Counted from the stretch's first letter, positions 32,629 through 42,825 are shown. The stretch is DNA of 64,000 bases from Flavimaricola marinus (GCF_900184895.1 NZ_FXZK01000001.1:496001-560000), one strand, 5' to 3'. Notes: a model not told the origin generated them from the letters alone. Numbers and translations: made by a program.

Positions 32629-33945
32629 TCAATTCTTGCCCCGTTTCGCGCGCAATCCGGCAAAATAATCGACCCGTTTCTTCAGGTCACGCTCGAACCC
32701 GCGGTCGACCGGAACGTAGTAGGCACCACGCTCCATGCCATCGGGAAAGTAGTTCTGCCCTGAAAATCCATCCTCGGCGTCATGATCATAGGCATAGCCC
32801 GCGCCGTAGCCCTGATCCTTCATGAGCGATGTCGGCGCGTTCAGGATGTGCTTGGGCGGCGGCTCGGAGCCCGTCGCCTTGGCGGCGGCCATCGCGGCCT
32901 TGTAGGCGACGTAGGCGGCGTTGGATTTGGGCGCAAGGGCGAGATAGGTGACCGCTTGCGCGAGAGCCAGCTCGCCTTCTGGGCTGCCCAATCGCTCGTA
33001 AGTCTCCCATGCATTCAGGCACAGGGTCTGGGCCTGCGGATCGGCCAGACCGATATCCTCGACAGCCATACGCGTGATACGACGCGCCAGATAGCGCGGA
33101 TCTTCCCCGCCCGTGAGCATCCGTGCGAACCAATAAAGGGCGCCGTCCGGGTCCGACCCACGGACCGACTTGTGGAGCGCCGAGATCAGATTGTAGTGCT
33201 CATCGCCCGATTTGTCGTATTTCGCGGCGCGCTTCATCAGCCGGCTGGTCAAGGCATCGGTGTTTAGCTGGCCCTGCGGTTTCCAAGCGGCCACCTGTTC
33301 GATCAGGTTCAACAGCGCCCGGCCATCACCGTCCGCCATGTCGAGCAGCGCCCTGCGAGCGGTCGGTTCGAGAGGCAGCGGCCGGCCCAGCTCCGTCTCG
33401 GCCCGCTGCGCCAAGAGCTCCAGATCGTCGTGATCCAACCGGGTCAGGACAAGCACCTGCGACCGGCTGAGAAGAGCGGCGTTCAATTCGAACGAGGGGT
33501 TCTCGGTCGTCGCCCCGACGAGCAGGATCGTCCCGTCTTCCATCAGGGGCAGGAAACCGTCCTGCTGGGCTTTGTTAAAGCGGTGGATCTCGTCCACGAA
33601 CAGCAAGGTGCCCTTGCCGTTCTGGCGGCGCATACGCGCAGCTTCAAAGACCTTACGCAAGTCAGGGACGCCGGTGAAGATCGCACTGATCTGAACGAAA
33701 TGCAGATCTGTCTCGTCCGCCAAAAGGCGGGCGATGGTGGTCTTGCCCACGCCGGGCGGCCCCCAAAAGATTAGCGATGACAACGATCCCGACGACAGCA
33801 TCGTGCCGAGCGGCGCTTCCGGGCCCAGCACCTGCCCCTGCCCGATCACGTCCGACAGCTTGGCCGGACGCAAGCGATCCGCCAAGGGGCGGTTCAGCGA
33901 AGGGGTGTCGGCCGCAGAGGCGGCGCTGTCAAAGAGATCAGCCAT
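32629..33945 (-). CDS. rarA: Replication-associated recombination protein RarA (MgsA)
   Basis: A 438-residue AAA+ ATPase related to clamp loaders. Walker A is GPPGVGKTTIA, Walker B is LLFVDEIHRFNKAQQD, sensor 1 is GATTENPSF, and the C-terminal part includes RMAVEDIGLADPQA and NAPTSLMKDQGYG. It acts at stalled replication forks. It is the first gene of a minus-strand run with crcB, rluC and the ATP12 gene, and lies 3' of the rplQ terminator. Confidence 0.96.
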   Translation of the reverse strand: MADLFDSAASAADTPSLNRPLADRLRPAKLSDVIGQGQVLGPEAPLGTMLSSGSLSSLIFWGPPGVGKTTIARLLADETDLHFVQISAIFTGVPDLRKVFEAARMRRQNGKGTLLFVDEIHRFNKAQQDGFLPLMEDGTILLVGATTENPSFELNAALLSRSQVLVLTRLDHDDLELLAQRAETELGRPLPLEPTARRALLDMADGDGRALLNLIEQVAAWKPQGQLNTDALTSRLMKRAAKYDKSGDEHYNLISALHKSVRGSDPDGALYWFARMLTGGEDPRYLARRITRMAVEDIGLADPQAQTLCLNAWETYERLGSPEGELALAQAVTYLALAPKSNAAYVAYKAAMAAAKATGSEPPPKHILNAPTSLMKDQGYGAGYAYDHDAEDGFSGQNYFPDGMERGAYYVPVDRGFERDLKKRVDYFAGLRAKRGKN

Positions 33946-34013
33946 GACGAGAGACTATGCCTGCAAGGATGGTGAGGAAAGGGCCAGCGGGTTACGCGAC
34001 AGATTTGAAAAGC

Positions 34014-34040
34014 AAAAGGCCCCGCCGGGGCGAGGCCTTT
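34014..34040 (-). terminator. Intrinsic terminator after rplQ
   Basis: On the minus strand AAAGGCC pairs with GGCCTTT around a GC-rich inner hairpin, followed by TGCTTTT. It closes the rpsM-rpsK-rpoA-rplQ unit 22 bp after the rplQ stop. Confidence 0.85.
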
Positions 34041-34062
34041 CGGAATTTCAAATCGGAAGACC

Positions 34063-34482
34063 TCAGTCGTCCATGGCCTCTTCGGCCTCGAGACGGGCCT
34101 TGTCGGACGCGCCCTTGGCGTCACGGTCACGATCGACGAATTCGATGATCGCCATCGGAGCCATATCGCCGTAACGGAAGCCAGCTTTGAGAACGCGGAC
34201 ATAGCCACCCTGACGCTCTGCGTAGCGGGGGCCGAGGACTTCGAACAGCTTGGCGACGTGCTGGTCCTGCTTCAGACGCGAAGCAGCCTGACGGCGGGCG
34301 TGCAGATCGCCGCGCTTGCCGAGAGTGACGAGCTTGTCGATGACGCGCTTCAGCTCTTTGGCTTTCGGCAGGGTCGTCTTGATCTGCTCGTGCTCGATCA
34401 GCGAGCCGGCCATGTTTGCGAACATGGCTTTGCGGTGTTCGTGGGTGCGGTTGAGTTTGCGGTAACCACTGGCGTGACGCAT
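34063..34482 (-). CDS. rplQ: 50S ribosomal protein L17
   Basis: A 139-residue protein starting [20 protein letters not shown], the conserved L17 N-terminus, with the EFVDRD region near the end and a short acidic alphaproteobacterial tail. It binds near the exit of the large subunit. It is the last gene of the alpha unit, 120 bp after rpoA, and that gap carries a GC-rich hairpin. Confidence 0.98.
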   Translation of the reverse strand: MRHASGYRKLNRTHEHRKAMFANMAGSLIEHEQIKTTLPKAKELKRVIDKLVTLGKRGDLHARRQAASRLKQDQHVAKLFEVLGPRYAERQGGYVRVLKAGFRYGDMAPMAIIEFVDRDRDAKGASDKARLEAEEAMDD

Positions 34483-34568
34483 TTGATATCTCCTAGAGTG
34501 TTATGCTTTGTGCGGCGGTCTGATGCGTGTCAGCCGCGTTATTGGGGCGGGATTGCCCGGGATGGTCT

Positions 34569-34596
34569 GGGGCGGCTGGCGCAAACCAACCGCCCC
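34569..34596 (-). repeat. Hairpin between rpoA and rplQ
   Basis: GGGGCGG pairs with CCGCCCC, with a further TGG/CCA inside. There is no T-run, so it looks like an RNA processing or stability element, not a terminator. Similar elements lie at 35688-35718 and 40589-40608. Confidence 0.5.
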
Positions 34597-34602
34597 GAAG
34601 TC

Positions 34603-35619
34603 TTAGAACTGGTCTTCGAACTTCTTGGCCAGGTCTTCGATGTTGTCTGGCGGCCAATCCTCGACGTCCATACCGAGGTGCAGGCCCATGCCCGACAGCA
34701 CTTCCTTGATCTCGTTCAAGGACTTGCGGCCGAAGTTCGGCGTGCGAAGCATCTCGGCTTCGGTCTTCTGGATCAGATCGCCGATGTAGACGATGTTGTC
34801 GTTCTTCAGGCAGTTTGCCGAACGAACGGACAATTCGAGCTCGTCCACCTTCTTGAGCAGAAGCGGGTTGAACTCCAGACCGTCGTCCTCGGACCCGGCA
34901 GAAGCCGATTCCGGCTCGTCGAAGTTGACGAAGATCGACAGCTGGTCTTGCAGGATGCGAGCGGCATAGGCCACGGCGTCATCCGGCGTCAGCGAACCGT
35001 CGGTTTCGATCTTCATGGTCAGCTTGTCATAGTCGAGCACCTGACCTTCGCGGGTCGGCTGCACGTCGTAAGACACCTTCTTGACCGGCGAGTAGATCGC
35101 GTCGATCGAGATCATGCCGATAGGCGCATCCTCGGGCTTGTTCTTGTCAGCCGAGACATAGCCCTTGCCGGTGTTGACGGTCAGCTCCATGTAAAGCGAC
35201 GCGCCATCGTCGAGGTGGCAGATCACGTGATCCTTGTTCAGCACTTCGATGCCGGAGGATTCGGAAATGTCGGCGGCGGTCACCAGACCGGGGCCGGTGG
35301 CCTGCACGGTCAGACGCTTCGGGCCTTCCACTTCCATGCGGATCGCGATGCCCTTGAGGTTCAGCACGATGTCGGTCACGTCCTCGCGGACGCCCGGCAC
35401 GGACGAAAACTCGTGCAGCACGTTGTCGATCTGCACCGACGTGATCGCGGCACCCTGAAGGGACGACATCAGCACCCGGCGCAGGGCATTGCCCAGCGTC
35501 AAGCCAAAGCCACGCTCCAGCGGCTCGGCAGTCAGGGTAGCCTGCCGCAAAGGGTCATTTCCCGGCTTCACTTCAAGCTGTGTCGGCTTGATCAGTTCGG
35601 CCCAATTCTTGTGGATCAT
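34603..35619 (-). CDS. rpoA: RNA polymerase alpha subunit
   Basis: A 338-residue subunit. The N-terminal assembly domain ([20 protein letters not shown], then [18 protein letters not shown]) and C-terminal domain (about 250-330, [20 protein letters not shown]) are both complete. The CTD contacts upstream DNA and activators such as the Crp/Fnr regulator in this window. The start at 35619 follows GGAGGG; the longer frame enters the spacer. It lies between rpsK and rplQ, with hairpins in both gaps. Confidence 0.98.
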   Translation of the reverse strand: MIHKNWAELIKPTQLEVKPGNDPLRQATLTAEPLERGFGLTLGNALRRVLMSSLQGAAITSVQIDNVLHEFSSVPGVREDVTDIVLNLKGIAIRMEVEGPKRLTVQATGPGLVTAADISESSGIEVLNKDHVICHLDDGASLYMELTVNTGKGYVSADKNKPEDAPIGMISIDAIYSPVKKVSYDVQPTREGQVLDYDKLTMKIETDGSLTPDDAVAYAARILQDQLSIFVNFDEPESASAGSEDDGLEFNPLLLKKVDELELSVRSANCLKNDNIVYIGDLIQKTEAEMLRTPNFGRKSLNEIKEVLSGMGLHLGMDVEDWPPDNIEDLAKKFEDQF

Positions 35620-35687
35620 GCGTCCCTCCATTCTTGTTCGTCTGGCATGTCCGACCGGACGAACTCTCGAGGTTTCAAAATGACGGA

Positions 35688-35718
35688 TCGGGGCCATGTG
35701 CCATTGCACAGGCCCCGA
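35688..35718 (-). repeat. Hairpin between rpsK and rpoA
   Basis: TCGGGGCC pairs perfectly with GGCCCCGA (8 bp), and an inner GTGC/GCAC stem extends the fold. It begins 16 bp after the rpsK stop. On the minus strand CATTTTGAAA follows some 7 bp later, so partial termination or processing is possible. Confidence 0.5.
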
Positions 35719-35733
35719 CTGGTTCGGATCGGC

Positions 35734-36126
35734 TTAGACGCGGCGGCGCTTCGGCGGACGGCAACCGTTGTGGGCCATCGGGGTCACATCACGGATCGAG
35801 GTGATGTTGAAACCGGCGGCGGCCAGTGCGCGCAGGGCGCTCTCACGGCCGGAACCGGGGCCTTGCACTTCGACCTCGAGGGTCTTCACGCCGTGCTCTT
35901 GTGCCTTCTTGCCAGCGTCCTCGGCAGCCATCTGAGCTGCGTAGGGTGTGGATTTCCGGCTGCCTTTGAACCCCATGGTCCCGGCGGACGACCAGGCAAT
36001 TGCGTTGCCTTGCACATCCGAGATCAGGATCTTGGTGTTGTTGAAGCTGGAATTCACATGCGCCACACCGGCGGCGATGTTCTTGGAGACCTTCTTCTTG
36101 CCTCCGCGACGGGTATCACGTGCCAT
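35734..36126 (-). CDS. rpsK: 30S ribosomal protein S11
   Basis: A 130-residue platform protein. [20 protein letters not shown] is the alphaproteobacterial N-terminus; the conserved core has [19 protein letters not shown], and the tail is [25 protein letters not shown] precedes the ATG. It follows rpsM by 12 bp. Confidence 0.98.
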   Translation of the reverse strand: MARDTRRGGKKKVSKNIAAGVAHVNSSFNNTKILISDVQGNAIAWSSAGTMGFKGSRKSTPYAAQMAAEDAGKKAQEHGVKTLEVEVQGPGSGRESALRALAAAGFNITSIRDVTPMAHNGCRPPKRRRV

Positions 36127-36138
36127 GTCGGAGCCTCC

Positions 36139-36507
36139 TTATTTCTTCTTGCCAGCAATGGCCTTTGCAGGGCCCTTGCGTGTGCGTGCGTTGGTGTGAG
36201 TACGCTGACCGCGAACGGGCAGGTTACGACGATGACGCAGGCCACGGTAGCAGCCGAGGTCCATCAGACGCTTGATGTTCATCTGGGTCTCGCGGCGCAG
36301 GTCGCCTTCGACGTTCAGATTGGCATCGATGTATTCGCGGATGGCCAGAACTTCGCTGTCCGACAGCTCATTGACGCGACGCGACAGGTCGATGCCGACA
36401 TTGTCGCAGATCTGCTGAGCGGTCGTGTTGCCGATTCCGGTGATGTAGGTCAGCGCGATAGGGACCCGCTTGCCCGTGGGGATGTTAACGCCGGCGATAC
36501 GTGCCAA
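36139..36507 (-). CDS. rpsM: 30S ribosomal protein S13 (TTG start)
   Basis: A 122-residue protein of the small-subunit head. The conserved N-terminus [20 protein letters not shown] is preceded not by ATG but by TTG at 36505-36507, with AAAAGGAA eight bases upstream. An ATG exists only far upstream in a frame without similarity. The C-terminal basic tail ([18 protein letters not shown]) is normal. It is the first gene of the alpha unit, downstream of the promoter at 36662-36690. Confidence 0.95.
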   Translation of the reverse strand: MARIAGVNIPTGKRVPIALTYITGIGNTTAQQICDNVGIDLSRRVNELSDSEVLAIREYIDANLNVEGDLRRETQMNIKRLMDLGCYRGLRHRRNLPVRGQRTHTNARTRKGPAKAIAGKKK

Positions 36508-36661
36508 GGCTGTATTCCTTTTCGTTGCGATTCCGTCATGCCGGAACCTTTTTTCACAACTGAGGCCCGATGGTTTTCCCAACGGGCCGCCGTCATATCG
36601 AGGTGATCTGCTCGCTGGGGGCGACCCAAAAAGCAAAAATGATTCCCAATGGGGATGGCGC

Positions 36662-36690
36662 TAATTATGGGGTCAGGCCCTGAGGGTCAA
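36662..36690 (-). promoter_or_regulatory. Sigma-70 type promoter of rpsM-rpsK-rpoA-rplQ
   Basis: On the minus strand TTGACC (36685-36690), a 17-bp spacer and TAATTA (36662-36667). The expected start is near 36655, giving a leader of about 148 nt before rpsM. That leader contains a GGCCCG/CGGGCC hairpin that could host autoregulation. Confidence 0.75.
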
Positions 36691-36804
36691 CCCCCTGTCA
36701 AGAGGTTTGGGACGGGAGCGCCAAAACACCGGGCGCCCTTCGCATTTCCTCCACCTGGTTCCGGTGTGAGACGGGGCGCATGAGTGCGCCCTGCCCGCCG
36801 CAGA

Positions 36805-37452
36805 TCAGGAGTCGAGGACCGAAGAGATCTCGCCGGAAACGGCCGACATTTCGCCCATGCCGTCGACGCTGCGCAGATCGCCCTTGGCGTAGTAGTAGCC
36901 GATCAGCGGCGAGGTCTGCTTGTAATAGGCGAGAAGCCGGGTTCTGAGGCTTTCCTCGTTGTCGTCTGCCCGACGCTTGAAATCGGTGCCGCCGCAGTTG
37001 GTGCACTTGCCGTCAGCCGGAATGGGTTTGGTCTGATCGTTGTAGACCTCACCGCAATCGCCACAGGTGGAGCGGGCCGTGATGCGGGCCACCAGAGCCT
37101 CGTCATCGACGCGCATTTCAACGACGTGATCCAGCGTCTCACCCAGCTCGTCAAGCAGAGCGCCCAAGGCATCGGCTTGCGCCAGAGTGCGTGGGAACCC
37201 GTCAAAGATATAGCCACCCGGAGCGGTCCCGGTCGTCAGCTTCTCGCGGATCAGTCCGATGACGATCTCATCGGTGACGAGATCGCCCCGATCCATGACG
37301 TCGGCCACGATCTTGCCCATTTCGGATCCGGAAGACCGCGCCTCACGAAGCATGTCGCCAGTGGAGAGCTGCACCATGTCGCGGCCCTCGACGAGGATGC
37401 GAGCCTGTGTGCCTTTGCCGGCCCCCGGGGGCCCAAGAAGGATAATATTCAT
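36805..37452 (-). CDS. adk: Adenylate kinase
   Basis: A 215-residue long-form enzyme interconverting ATP, ADP and AMP. The P-loop is [11 protein letters not shown], and [14 protein letters not shown] is the AMP/ATP core. The LID carries two C-x-x-C pairs (TCGDCGE and CTNCGG), so it probably binds zinc. The start overlaps the secY stop by 4 bp. A GGGCGCA/TGCGCCC hairpin (36774-36791) follows the stop, then the promoter of the alpha unit. Confidence 0.97.
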   Translation of the reverse strand: MNIILLGPPGAGKGTQARILVEGRDMVQLSTGDMLREARSSGSEMGKIVADVMDRGDLVTDEIVIGLIREKLTTGTAPGGYIFDGFPRTLAQADALGALLDELGETLDHVVEMRVDDEALVARITARSTCGDCGEVYNDQTKPIPADGKCTNCGGTDFKRRADDNEESLRTRLLAYYKQTSPLIGYYYAKGDLRSVDGMGEMSAVSGEISSVLDS

Positions 37453-38810
37453 CGGCGCGTCGGTCCTTTGGGTCTTGCTTTGCCGCCGCGCTTGCCGCGC
37501 AGTTGCGATTTCTCGATAAGCCCTTCGTATTGATGGGCGAGCAGATGAGACTGCACTTGCTGGATCGTGTCCATGCCAACCGACACGATAATCAGGATCG
37601 ACGTTCCGCCGAAGTAGAAGGTGATCGACAGCTGTGACCGGAGGATCTCGGGCAGCAGGCAGACCAGCGCCAGATACCCCGAACCAAGAACAAGAACACG
37701 CGTCACGACATAATCGAGGTATTCCGCGGTCCGCTTGCCGGGACGAATACCCGGAACAAAGCCGTTCTGGTTCTTGAGATTGTCGGCCACCTCGTCGGTC
37801 TTGAACGCCACTTCACGGGTGTAGAAGTAGGTGAAGAACACGATCATCGAGGTAAAGAAGATCAGGTAGAGCGGCTGACCGGGGCCAAAGTAGGCGAGGA
37901 TCGTCGACATCACCGGACCGCTGTCACCACCCGAGAAGGTCGAGATCGTCGTCGGCAGCAGCAACAGAGCCGAGGCGAAAATCGCCGGGATAACGCCCGC
38001 CGGGTTAACCTTGATCGGCAGGTGGGACGAACCACCGTCATAGACCTTCATACCCACTTGGCGGCGGGGATACTGGATGTGGATCTTGCGCAGCGACCGC
38101 TCCATGAACACCACGAACGTCAGCGTCACGACCACCATGATGATCACCAGAATGATGGTCATGGCGTCGCCGGACTGGCGCGAGGTCGTCAGGAACTGAG
38201 CCAAGGCTGCGGGGATTTCGGCAATGATGCCGACAAAGATGATCAGCGAGATGCCGTTGCCGATCCCACGCGCTGTGATCTGTTCGCCCAGCCACATCAG
38301 GAACATAGTGCCACCGACGAGGGTGATCACACAGGCCGCCTGGAAATAGAGGCCCGGGTTCGAGGCCAATTCACCGGCCTCGAGGCTGCGCGCCAAGCCG
38401 TAGGCCTGGAACGTCGCCAGAATGACCGTGAAATAGCGGGTGTATTGGTTGAGCTTCTTGCGGCCCTGCTCGCCCTCTTTCTTCAACTGCTTGAGCGGCT
38501 CCCACATGGAACCCAGAAGCTGAATGATGATCGAGGCGGAGATGTAGGGCATGATACCGAGGGCAAAGATACCCATGCGGCCCAACGCGCCGCCGGTGAA
38601 CATCGACAGGATGCCGCCAATGCCGGCCGCGGCGTCGTCCATAAAGGATCGCAGGGCCGCGCCATCGATACCCGGAACCGGGATGAATGTGCCCAGACGG
38701 TAGATGATCAGAAGGCCCAGGGTGAACAGGATTCGCTGGCGCAGTTCAGTGGCCTTGCCGAAGGCCCCCCAACTCATGTTGGCTGCCATTTGCTCTGCTG
38801 CTGATGCCAT
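37449..38810 (-). CDS. secY: Preprotein translocase subunit SecY
   Basis: A 453-residue, ten-helix protein, the channel of the Sec translocon. Recognisable parts are the N-terminal [20 protein letters not shown], the plug region with [35 protein letters not shown] and the cytosolic loop [17 protein letters not shown]. The basic C-terminus ends [13 protein letters not shown]. It lies between rplO and adk, with adk coupled by ATGA. Confidence 0.98.
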   Translation of the reverse strand: MASAAEQMAANMSWGAFGKATELRQRILFTLGLLIIYRLGTFIPVPGIDGAALRSFMDDAAAGIGGILSMFTGGALGRMGIFALGIMPYISASIIIQLLGSMWEPLKQLKKEGEQGRKKLNQYTRYFTVILATFQAYGLARSLEAGELASNPGLYFQAACVITLVGGTMFLMWLGEQITARGIGNGISLIIFVGIIAEIPAALAQFLTTSRQSGDAMTIILVIIMVVVTLTFVVFMERSLRKIHIQYPRRQVGMKVYDGGSSHLPIKVNPAGVIPAIFASALLLLPTTISTFSGGDSGPVMSTILAYFGPGQPLYLIFFTSMIVFFTYFYTREVAFKTDEVADNLKNQNGFVPGIRPGKRTAEYLDYVVTRVLVLGSGYLALVCLLPEILRSQLSITFYFGGTSILIIVSVGMDTIQQVQSHLLAHQYEGLIEKSQLRGKRGGKARPKGPTRR

Positions 38811-38920
38811 ATTGGGCTCGCTCTTTATTCATGAATGCGCCGCCAAACCGGATGTCCGGCTGGCGGCGGCAAGGAAATCTTACAGGAGATGTAGGTGCGG
38901 ATCACCCGCACCACAACCTG

Positions 38921-39394
38921 TTATTCAGCTGCTGCGGCCGCCGCAACGGACAGGGTGCCGCCCGCTTTTTCCACCATCTCGATGGCGCCTTTGGACGCAC
39001 CGGTCACAGAGATGGTCGCCTTGGCGGAGAACTCGCCCTTGGCCAGAACGCGGATACCGTCGAGCTTGCGACGAACAGCACCGGAGGCGATCAGCGCATC
39101 TTCGGTGATCTCTGCCTTGGCGTCGATTTTGCCGGCGTCTATGAACTTCTGGATCAGACCGAGGTTGATCACAGCGTATTCCTTGCGATTCGGCTTGTTG
39201 AAGCCACGCTTGGGAAGACGCTGGTAGAGCGGCATCTGGCCGCCTTCGTAGCCCTTGATGGCCACACCCGAACGGGACTTCTGACCCTTGATACCACGGC
39301 CACCGGTTTTACCCTTGCCGGAGCCCGGACCACGGCCAATGCGCATACGGCGTTTGGTTGCGCCCGGGTTGTCGTGCAGTTCATGCAGTTTCAT
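38921..39394 (-). CDS. rplO: 50S ribosomal protein L15
   Basis: A 157-residue protein starting [20 protein letters not shown], followed by the Gly-rich [20 protein letters not shown]. The tail is alanine-rich. The ATG at 39394 has AAAAGGAGAAG upstream; the longer frame crosses the spacer and is not L15-like. A separate promoter (39496-39524) precedes it, and rpmD is 285 bp away instead of adjacent. Confidence 0.97.
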   Translation of the reverse strand: MKLHELHDNPGATKRRMRIGRGPGSGKGKTGGRGIKGQKSRSGVAIKGYEGGQMPLYQRLPKRGFNKPNRKEYAVINLGLIQKFIDAGKIDAKAEITEDALIASGAVRRKLDGIRVLAKGEFSAKATISVTGASKGAIEMVEKAGGTLSVAAAAAAE

Positions 39395-39495
39395 GTCGCT
39401 TCTCCTTTTGCCGGATGCGACCCCCAGCGACGGGAGTGGCCGACCACGGCGTTGAAATACTTGACGCCCGTCCAAACGGTCGGGGCCACCGGAGG

Positions 39496-39524
39496 CGTTT
39501 ACGCAGCAAAGGAGCAAGGGTCAA
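39496..39524 (-). promoter_or_regulatory. Sigma-70 type promoter of rplO-secY-adk
   Basis: On the minus strand TTGACC (39519-39524), 17-bp spacer, TAAACG (39496-39501). It lies about 100 bp upstream of rplO and just downstream of the terminator-like hairpin after rpmD. Confidence 0.65.
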
Positions 39525-39605
39525 GGGCATAGCGAAAGCAAGGCCGCCGTTTTCGGAAGAGGTGTTTGCCAAAAAGCTGCGAAGCGCAGGCCTGCGTGGA
39601 CGAAA

Positions 39606-39640
39606 CGCGAAAACGCCGCGACCAATGGCCACGGCGTTTC
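39606..39640 (-). terminator. Terminator-like hairpin after rpmD
   Basis: AAACGCCG pairs with CGGCGTTT (8 bp) around a 13-nt loop, and on the minus strand TCGCGTTTCG follows. The T-run is interrupted, so termination may be partial. It lies 40 bp after the rpmD stop. Confidence 0.5.
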
Positions 39641-39679
39641 GATGTCTTCTGTTCGATCGTGGCGTTGCCGAATCCCGGC

Positions 39680-39868
39680 TCAGCCCTTCTCTTCGATGAT
39701 CTGAACCATGTGCGAGATGCTCTCGACCATGCCACGGACCGAAGGAGTGTCCTCCAGCTCGCGGGTACGATGCATCTTGTTCAGGCCCAGACCCTTGAGG
39801 GTCTCACGCTGTTTGGCGGGACGGCGGATCGGCGAGCCGATCTGCTTGACGACGATGGTTTTTGCCAT
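39680..39868 (-). CDS. rpmD: 50S ribosomal protein L30
   Basis: A 62-residue protein: [20 protein letters not shown], then [20 protein letters not shown], the standard L30 sequence. GGAGAG precedes the ATG. It lies 12 bp after rpsE. In this window it ends a transcription segment, because a hairpin and a new promoter separate it from rplO. Confidence 0.97.
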   Translation of the reverse strand: MAKTIVVKQIGSPIRRPAKQRETLKGLGLNKMHRTRELEDTPSVRGMVESISHMVQIIEEKG

Positions 39869-39880
39869 ATCGGTCTCTCC

Positions 39881-40471
39881 TTACGCTTCTGCGGTTTCGG
39901 CGGCGGTGTCTGCCTCGGCAGGGGCATCGTCGCGCTTGGGCAGAATGTCAGCCACTTTCTTGCCGCGACGCTGAGCGACAGCGCGGGGGCTCTGCTCTTT
40001 GCTGAGGCCGTCCATGGTGGCACGGATCATGTTGTAGGGGTTCGAAGAGCCGGTGGACTTGGACACGATGTCCTGCACACCCAGCATTTCGAACACGGCA
40101 CGCATCGGACCACCGGCGATGATCCCGGTACCGGGAACGGCTGCGCGCATCACGACGCGGCCAGCGCCGTGACGGCCCTGCATGTCGTGGTGCAACGTGC
40201 GGCCCTCTTTCAGCTGCACGCGGATCATCTGACGCTTGGCCTGCTCGGTTGCCTTGCGGATGGCCTCGGGGACCTCCTTGGCCTTACCTTTGCCAAAGCC
40301 GACACGACCCTTTTGGTCGCCTACGACGACGAGCGCGGCAAAGCCAAAGCGCTTACCGCCCTTGACGGTCTTGGACACCCGGTTGATGGCGACCAGACGA
40401 TCGGCAAATTCGGGAGCTGCTTCTTCACGGCGGCCACGATTGCCACCACGGTTGTTATCACGTTCTGCCAT
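39881..40471 (-). CDS. rpsE: 30S ribosomal protein S5
   Basis: A 196-residue protein of the decoding-fidelity region. After an Arg/Asn-rich N-terminal segment ([20 protein letters not shown]) come [20 protein letters not shown] and FGALVVVGD-like strands, with [20 protein letters not shown] later. The C-terminus is Ala/Glu-rich ([16 protein letters not shown]). The start at 40471 is preceded by AAAGGA at a rather long distance. The gap from rplR (143 bp) contains hairpins. Confidence 0.97.
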   Translation of the reverse strand: MAERDNNRGGNRGRREEAAPEFADRLVAINRVSKTVKGGKRFGFAALVVVGDQKGRVGFGKGKAKEVPEAIRKATEQAKRQMIRVQLKEGRTLHHDMQGRHGAGRVVMRAAVPGTGIIAGGPMRAVFEMLGVQDIVSKSTGSSNPYNMIRATMDGLSKEQSPRAVAQRRGKKVADILPKRDDAPAEADTAAETAEA

Positions 40472-40588
40472 ATGTCTGGCGTCCTTTTCTTGCGCCCCTC
40501 GGGGCATTGTCCAATCGCGGTGGGCACTAGGGCCCCCGGATCATCGAGACTGAGCCGCGGCACAGCCTACGGTATCGAAACGAAATGA

Positions 40589-40608
40589 GGGGCGTATCGC
40601 TACGCCCC
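40589..40608 (-). repeat. Hairpin between rplR and rpsE
   Basis: GGGGCGTA pairs perfectly with TACGCCCC around a four-base loop (GCGA on the minus strand, GNRA type). It begins 6 bp after the rplR stop and is followed by TCATTTCGTTT. It may act as a weak terminator or a processing site. Confidence 0.55.
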
Positions 40609-40614
40609 GCATTC

Positions 40615-40974
40615 TTAGATCTTGAGACCACCCTCGCGGGCAGCTTCGGCCAGAGCCTTGATCTTGCCGTGGAACAGGAAACCGCCACGGTCGAAATAGG
40701 CTTCGGTCACGCCGGCCTTCTTCGCACGTTCTGCGATTGCTGCACCGACCTTGGCTGCTGCTTCGACGTTGTTCTTGCCGACGATGCCCAGATCCTTCTC
40801 GAGAGAAGAAGCCGAAGCGAGCGTCACGCCGTTCACGTCGTCGATCAGCTGAACCATGATGTTCTTGTTGGAACGATGCACCGACAGGCGAGGACGCCCG
40901 GCGTTGACCTTCCGCAGTTTGCTCCGAACGCGCATACGGCGCTTCAGAAACAGAGTTCTTTTGCTGTTTGCCAT
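40615..40974 (-). CDS. rplR: 50S ribosomal protein L18
   Basis: A 119-residue 5S-rRNA-binding protein. It starts [20 protein letters not shown], continues [20 protein letters not shown] and ends with [20 protein letters not shown]. The ATG at 40974 follows rplF by 11 bp; the longer frame lies inside rplF. Normal length and sequence for the family. Confidence 0.97.
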   Translation of the reverse strand: MANSKRTLFLKRRMRVRSKLRKVNAGRPRLSVHRSNKNIMVQLIDDVNGVTLASASSLEKDLGIVGKNNVEAAAKVGAAIAERAKKAGVTEAYFDRGGFLFHGKIKALAEAAREGGLKI

Positions 40975-40985
40975 AATACCCGTCC

Positions 40986-41519
40986 TTACTTCTTCTTGCC
41001 TTCCTTGCGGAAGATATACTCGTCTTTGTACTTGATACCCTTGCCCTTGTAGGGCTCCGGCTTGCGCCATTCACGGATATTGGCCGCGACTTGGCCGACG
41101 AGTTGTTGATCGATGCCCTCAACGACAATCTCGGTCTGCTTGGGAGCGGTCACGGTGACACCCTCCGGCACTTCGAAATTCACGTCGTGCGAGTAGCCCA
41201 AAGCCAGCTTCAGGACATTGCCCTGCATCTGTGCGCGGTAACCCACACCGGAAATCTCCAGCTCTTTCTTGAAGCCGGTGGAGACACCAGTTGCGAGGTT
41301 TTCCACCATCGTGCGGGACATGCCCCACTGCTGGCGGGCGCGCTTGGACGTGCCGCGCGGGGTGACGTTGACGACGTTACCATCGATCGTGATGGTGACA
41401 TCGTCGGTTGCGGTGAAGCTGCGGGTCCCCTTGGGGCCTTTGACTTCAACGGTCTGACCGGAGACAGAGGCAGTGACCCCTGACGGCAGTTCGACCGGCT
41501 TCTTACCAATACGAGACAT
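40986..41519 (-). CDS. rplF: 50S ribosomal protein L6
   Basis: A 177-residue protein: [20 protein letters not shown] at the N-terminus, with the typical C-terminal [20 protein letters not shown]. It binds near the factor site of the large subunit. GGAGGT precedes the ATG, and rpsH ends 12 bp upstream. Confidence 0.98.
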   Translation of the reverse strand: MSRIGKKPVELPSGVTASVSGQTVEVKGPKGTRSFTATDDVTITIDGNVVNVTPRGTSKRARQQWGMSRTMVENLATGVSTGFKKELEISGVGYRAQMQGNVLKLALGYSHDVNFEVPEGVTVTAPKQTEIVVEGIDQQLVGQVAANIREWRKPEPYKGKGIKYKDEYIFRKEGKKK

Positions 41520-41531
41520 TGCCAGACCTCC

Positions 41532-41924
41532 TTAGAAGACCGTGCAAAGCACTTCGCCGCCGACATTGGCAACGCGCGCATTTGCATCCGACATCACACC
41601 CTTGGGGGTGGAGACAATCGACACACCAAGGCCCTGACGGACCGACGGAATGTCTTTCACACCCATGTAAACGCGACGACCAGGGGTCGAGACCCGCTTG
41701 ATCTCACGGATAACCGGAGTGCCTTCGTAATACTTGAGGCTGATTTCAAGGGCGGGGTGACCGTCCTTGCCCGTGACTTTCTCATAGCCGCGGATGTAGC
41801 CTTCGTCTGCCAACACGTCGAGCACCCATGCCCGCAGCTTGGACGCCGGTGTTTCCACCGTCGACTTGCCGCGCATCTGGTTGTTCCGAATACGGGTCAG
41901 CATATCACCGATTGGATCGTTCAT
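41532..41924 (-). CDS. rpsH: 30S ribosomal protein S8
   Basis: A 130-residue 16S-rRNA-binding protein: [20 protein letters not shown] at the start and [20 protein letters not shown] near the end. In Escherichia coli S8 is the translational repressor of the spc operon; whether the same control works here cannot be read directly. It lies between rpsN and rplF. Confidence 0.98.
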   Translation of the reverse strand: MNDPIGDMLTRIRNNQMRGKSTVETPASKLRAWVLDVLADEGYIRGYEKVTGKDGHPALEISLKYYEGTPVIREIKRVSTPGRRVYMGVKDIPSVRQGLGVSIVSTPKGVMSDANARVANVGGEVLCTVF

Positions 41925-41936
41925 AGCATTCCCTCC

Positions 41937-42242
41937 TTACCAGCTCGATTTGACCATGCCGGGGATCTCGCCGTTCGACCCGAGGTCGCGCAGCGCAATA
42001 CGGCTGATCTTCAGTTTGCGGTAATAGGCGTGTGGACGCCCGGTGAGCTGGCAACGGTTGTGCAACCGAACCTTGGAGCTGTTGCGGGGCAGCTCGGCCA
42101 GTTTCAGAGACGCCTTGAAGCGCTCTTCCACGGGCTTTTCCTTGTCGTTGATGATCGCCTTCAGCGCGGCCCGCTTTTCAGCATATTGCGCCACCAGCTT
42201 TTCGCGCTTCTTTTCGCGCTCGATCATGGATTTCTTAGCCAT
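41937..42242 (-). CDS. rpsN: 30S ribosomal protein S14 (zinc-free type)
   Basis: A 101-residue S14: [20 protein letters not shown], with [20 protein letters not shown] in the C-terminal half. It lacks the paired C-x-x-C motifs, so it is the C-minus (zinc-independent) form usual in Proteobacteria. It lies between rplE and rpsH. Confidence 0.98.
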   Translation of the reverse strand: MAKKSMIEREKKREKLVAQYAEKRAALKAIINDKEKPVEERFKASLKLAELPRNSSKVRLHNRCQLTGRPHAYYRKLKISRIALRDLGSNGEIPGMVKSSW

Positions 42243-42261
42243 ATCTAATGTCTCCTGGCGC

Positions 42262-42825
42262 TTAGCTGGTGAAGGGCATGTTGAAGTGCTTCAACAGTGC
42301 CTTCGCTTCAGCGTCGGTTTTTGCGGTGGTGCAGATCACGATGTCCATGCCCCAGTTCTCATCGATCTTGTCGAAGTTGATCTCGGGGAAGATGATGTGC
42401 TCTTTGATGCCGAACGCATAGTTGCCGCGGCCGTCAAACGACTTGCCGGAAATACCGCGGAAGTCGCGGATACGAGGCATGGCAACGTTCACCAGACGGT
42501 CGAGGAATTCGAACATCCGGTCGCCACGCAGGGTCACCTTGGCACCGAGGGGCATGTCTTCACGAACGCGGAAACCGGCGATCGAGTTCTTTGCCTTGGT
42601 CACGACGGCCAGCTGGCCGGCGATGGTGGTCAGGTCTTCCTGAGCGGATTTGGCTTTCTTGCTGTCGCGGACAGCTTCAGCACCGCAGCCGATGTTCAGA
42701 ACGATCTTCTCCAGACGCGGAACCTGCATCGGGTTCTTGTAGGAGAATTCCTCGGTCATCGCAGCCTTGATGGTGTCGGCGTAGACGGCCTTGAGGCGCG
42801 GGGTATAGTTTGCAGTATCGAGCAT
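42262..42825 (-). CDS. rplE: 50S ribosomal protein L5
   Basis: A 187-residue 5S-rRNA-binding protein. Typical parts are [56 protein letters not shown] and [20 protein letters not shown]. Its start overlaps the rplX stop. Length and order (rplX-rplE-rpsN) are standard for the spc genes. Confidence 0.98.
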   Translation of the reverse strand: MLDTANYTPRLKAVYADTIKAAMTEEFSYKNPMQVPRLEKIVLNIGCGAEAVRDSKKAKSAQEDLTTIAGQLAVVTKAKNSIAGFRVREDMPLGAKVTLRGDRMFEFLDRLVNVAMPRIRDFRGISGKSFDGRGNYAFGIKEHIIFPEINFDKIDENWGMDIVICTTAKTDAEAKALLKHFNMPFTS

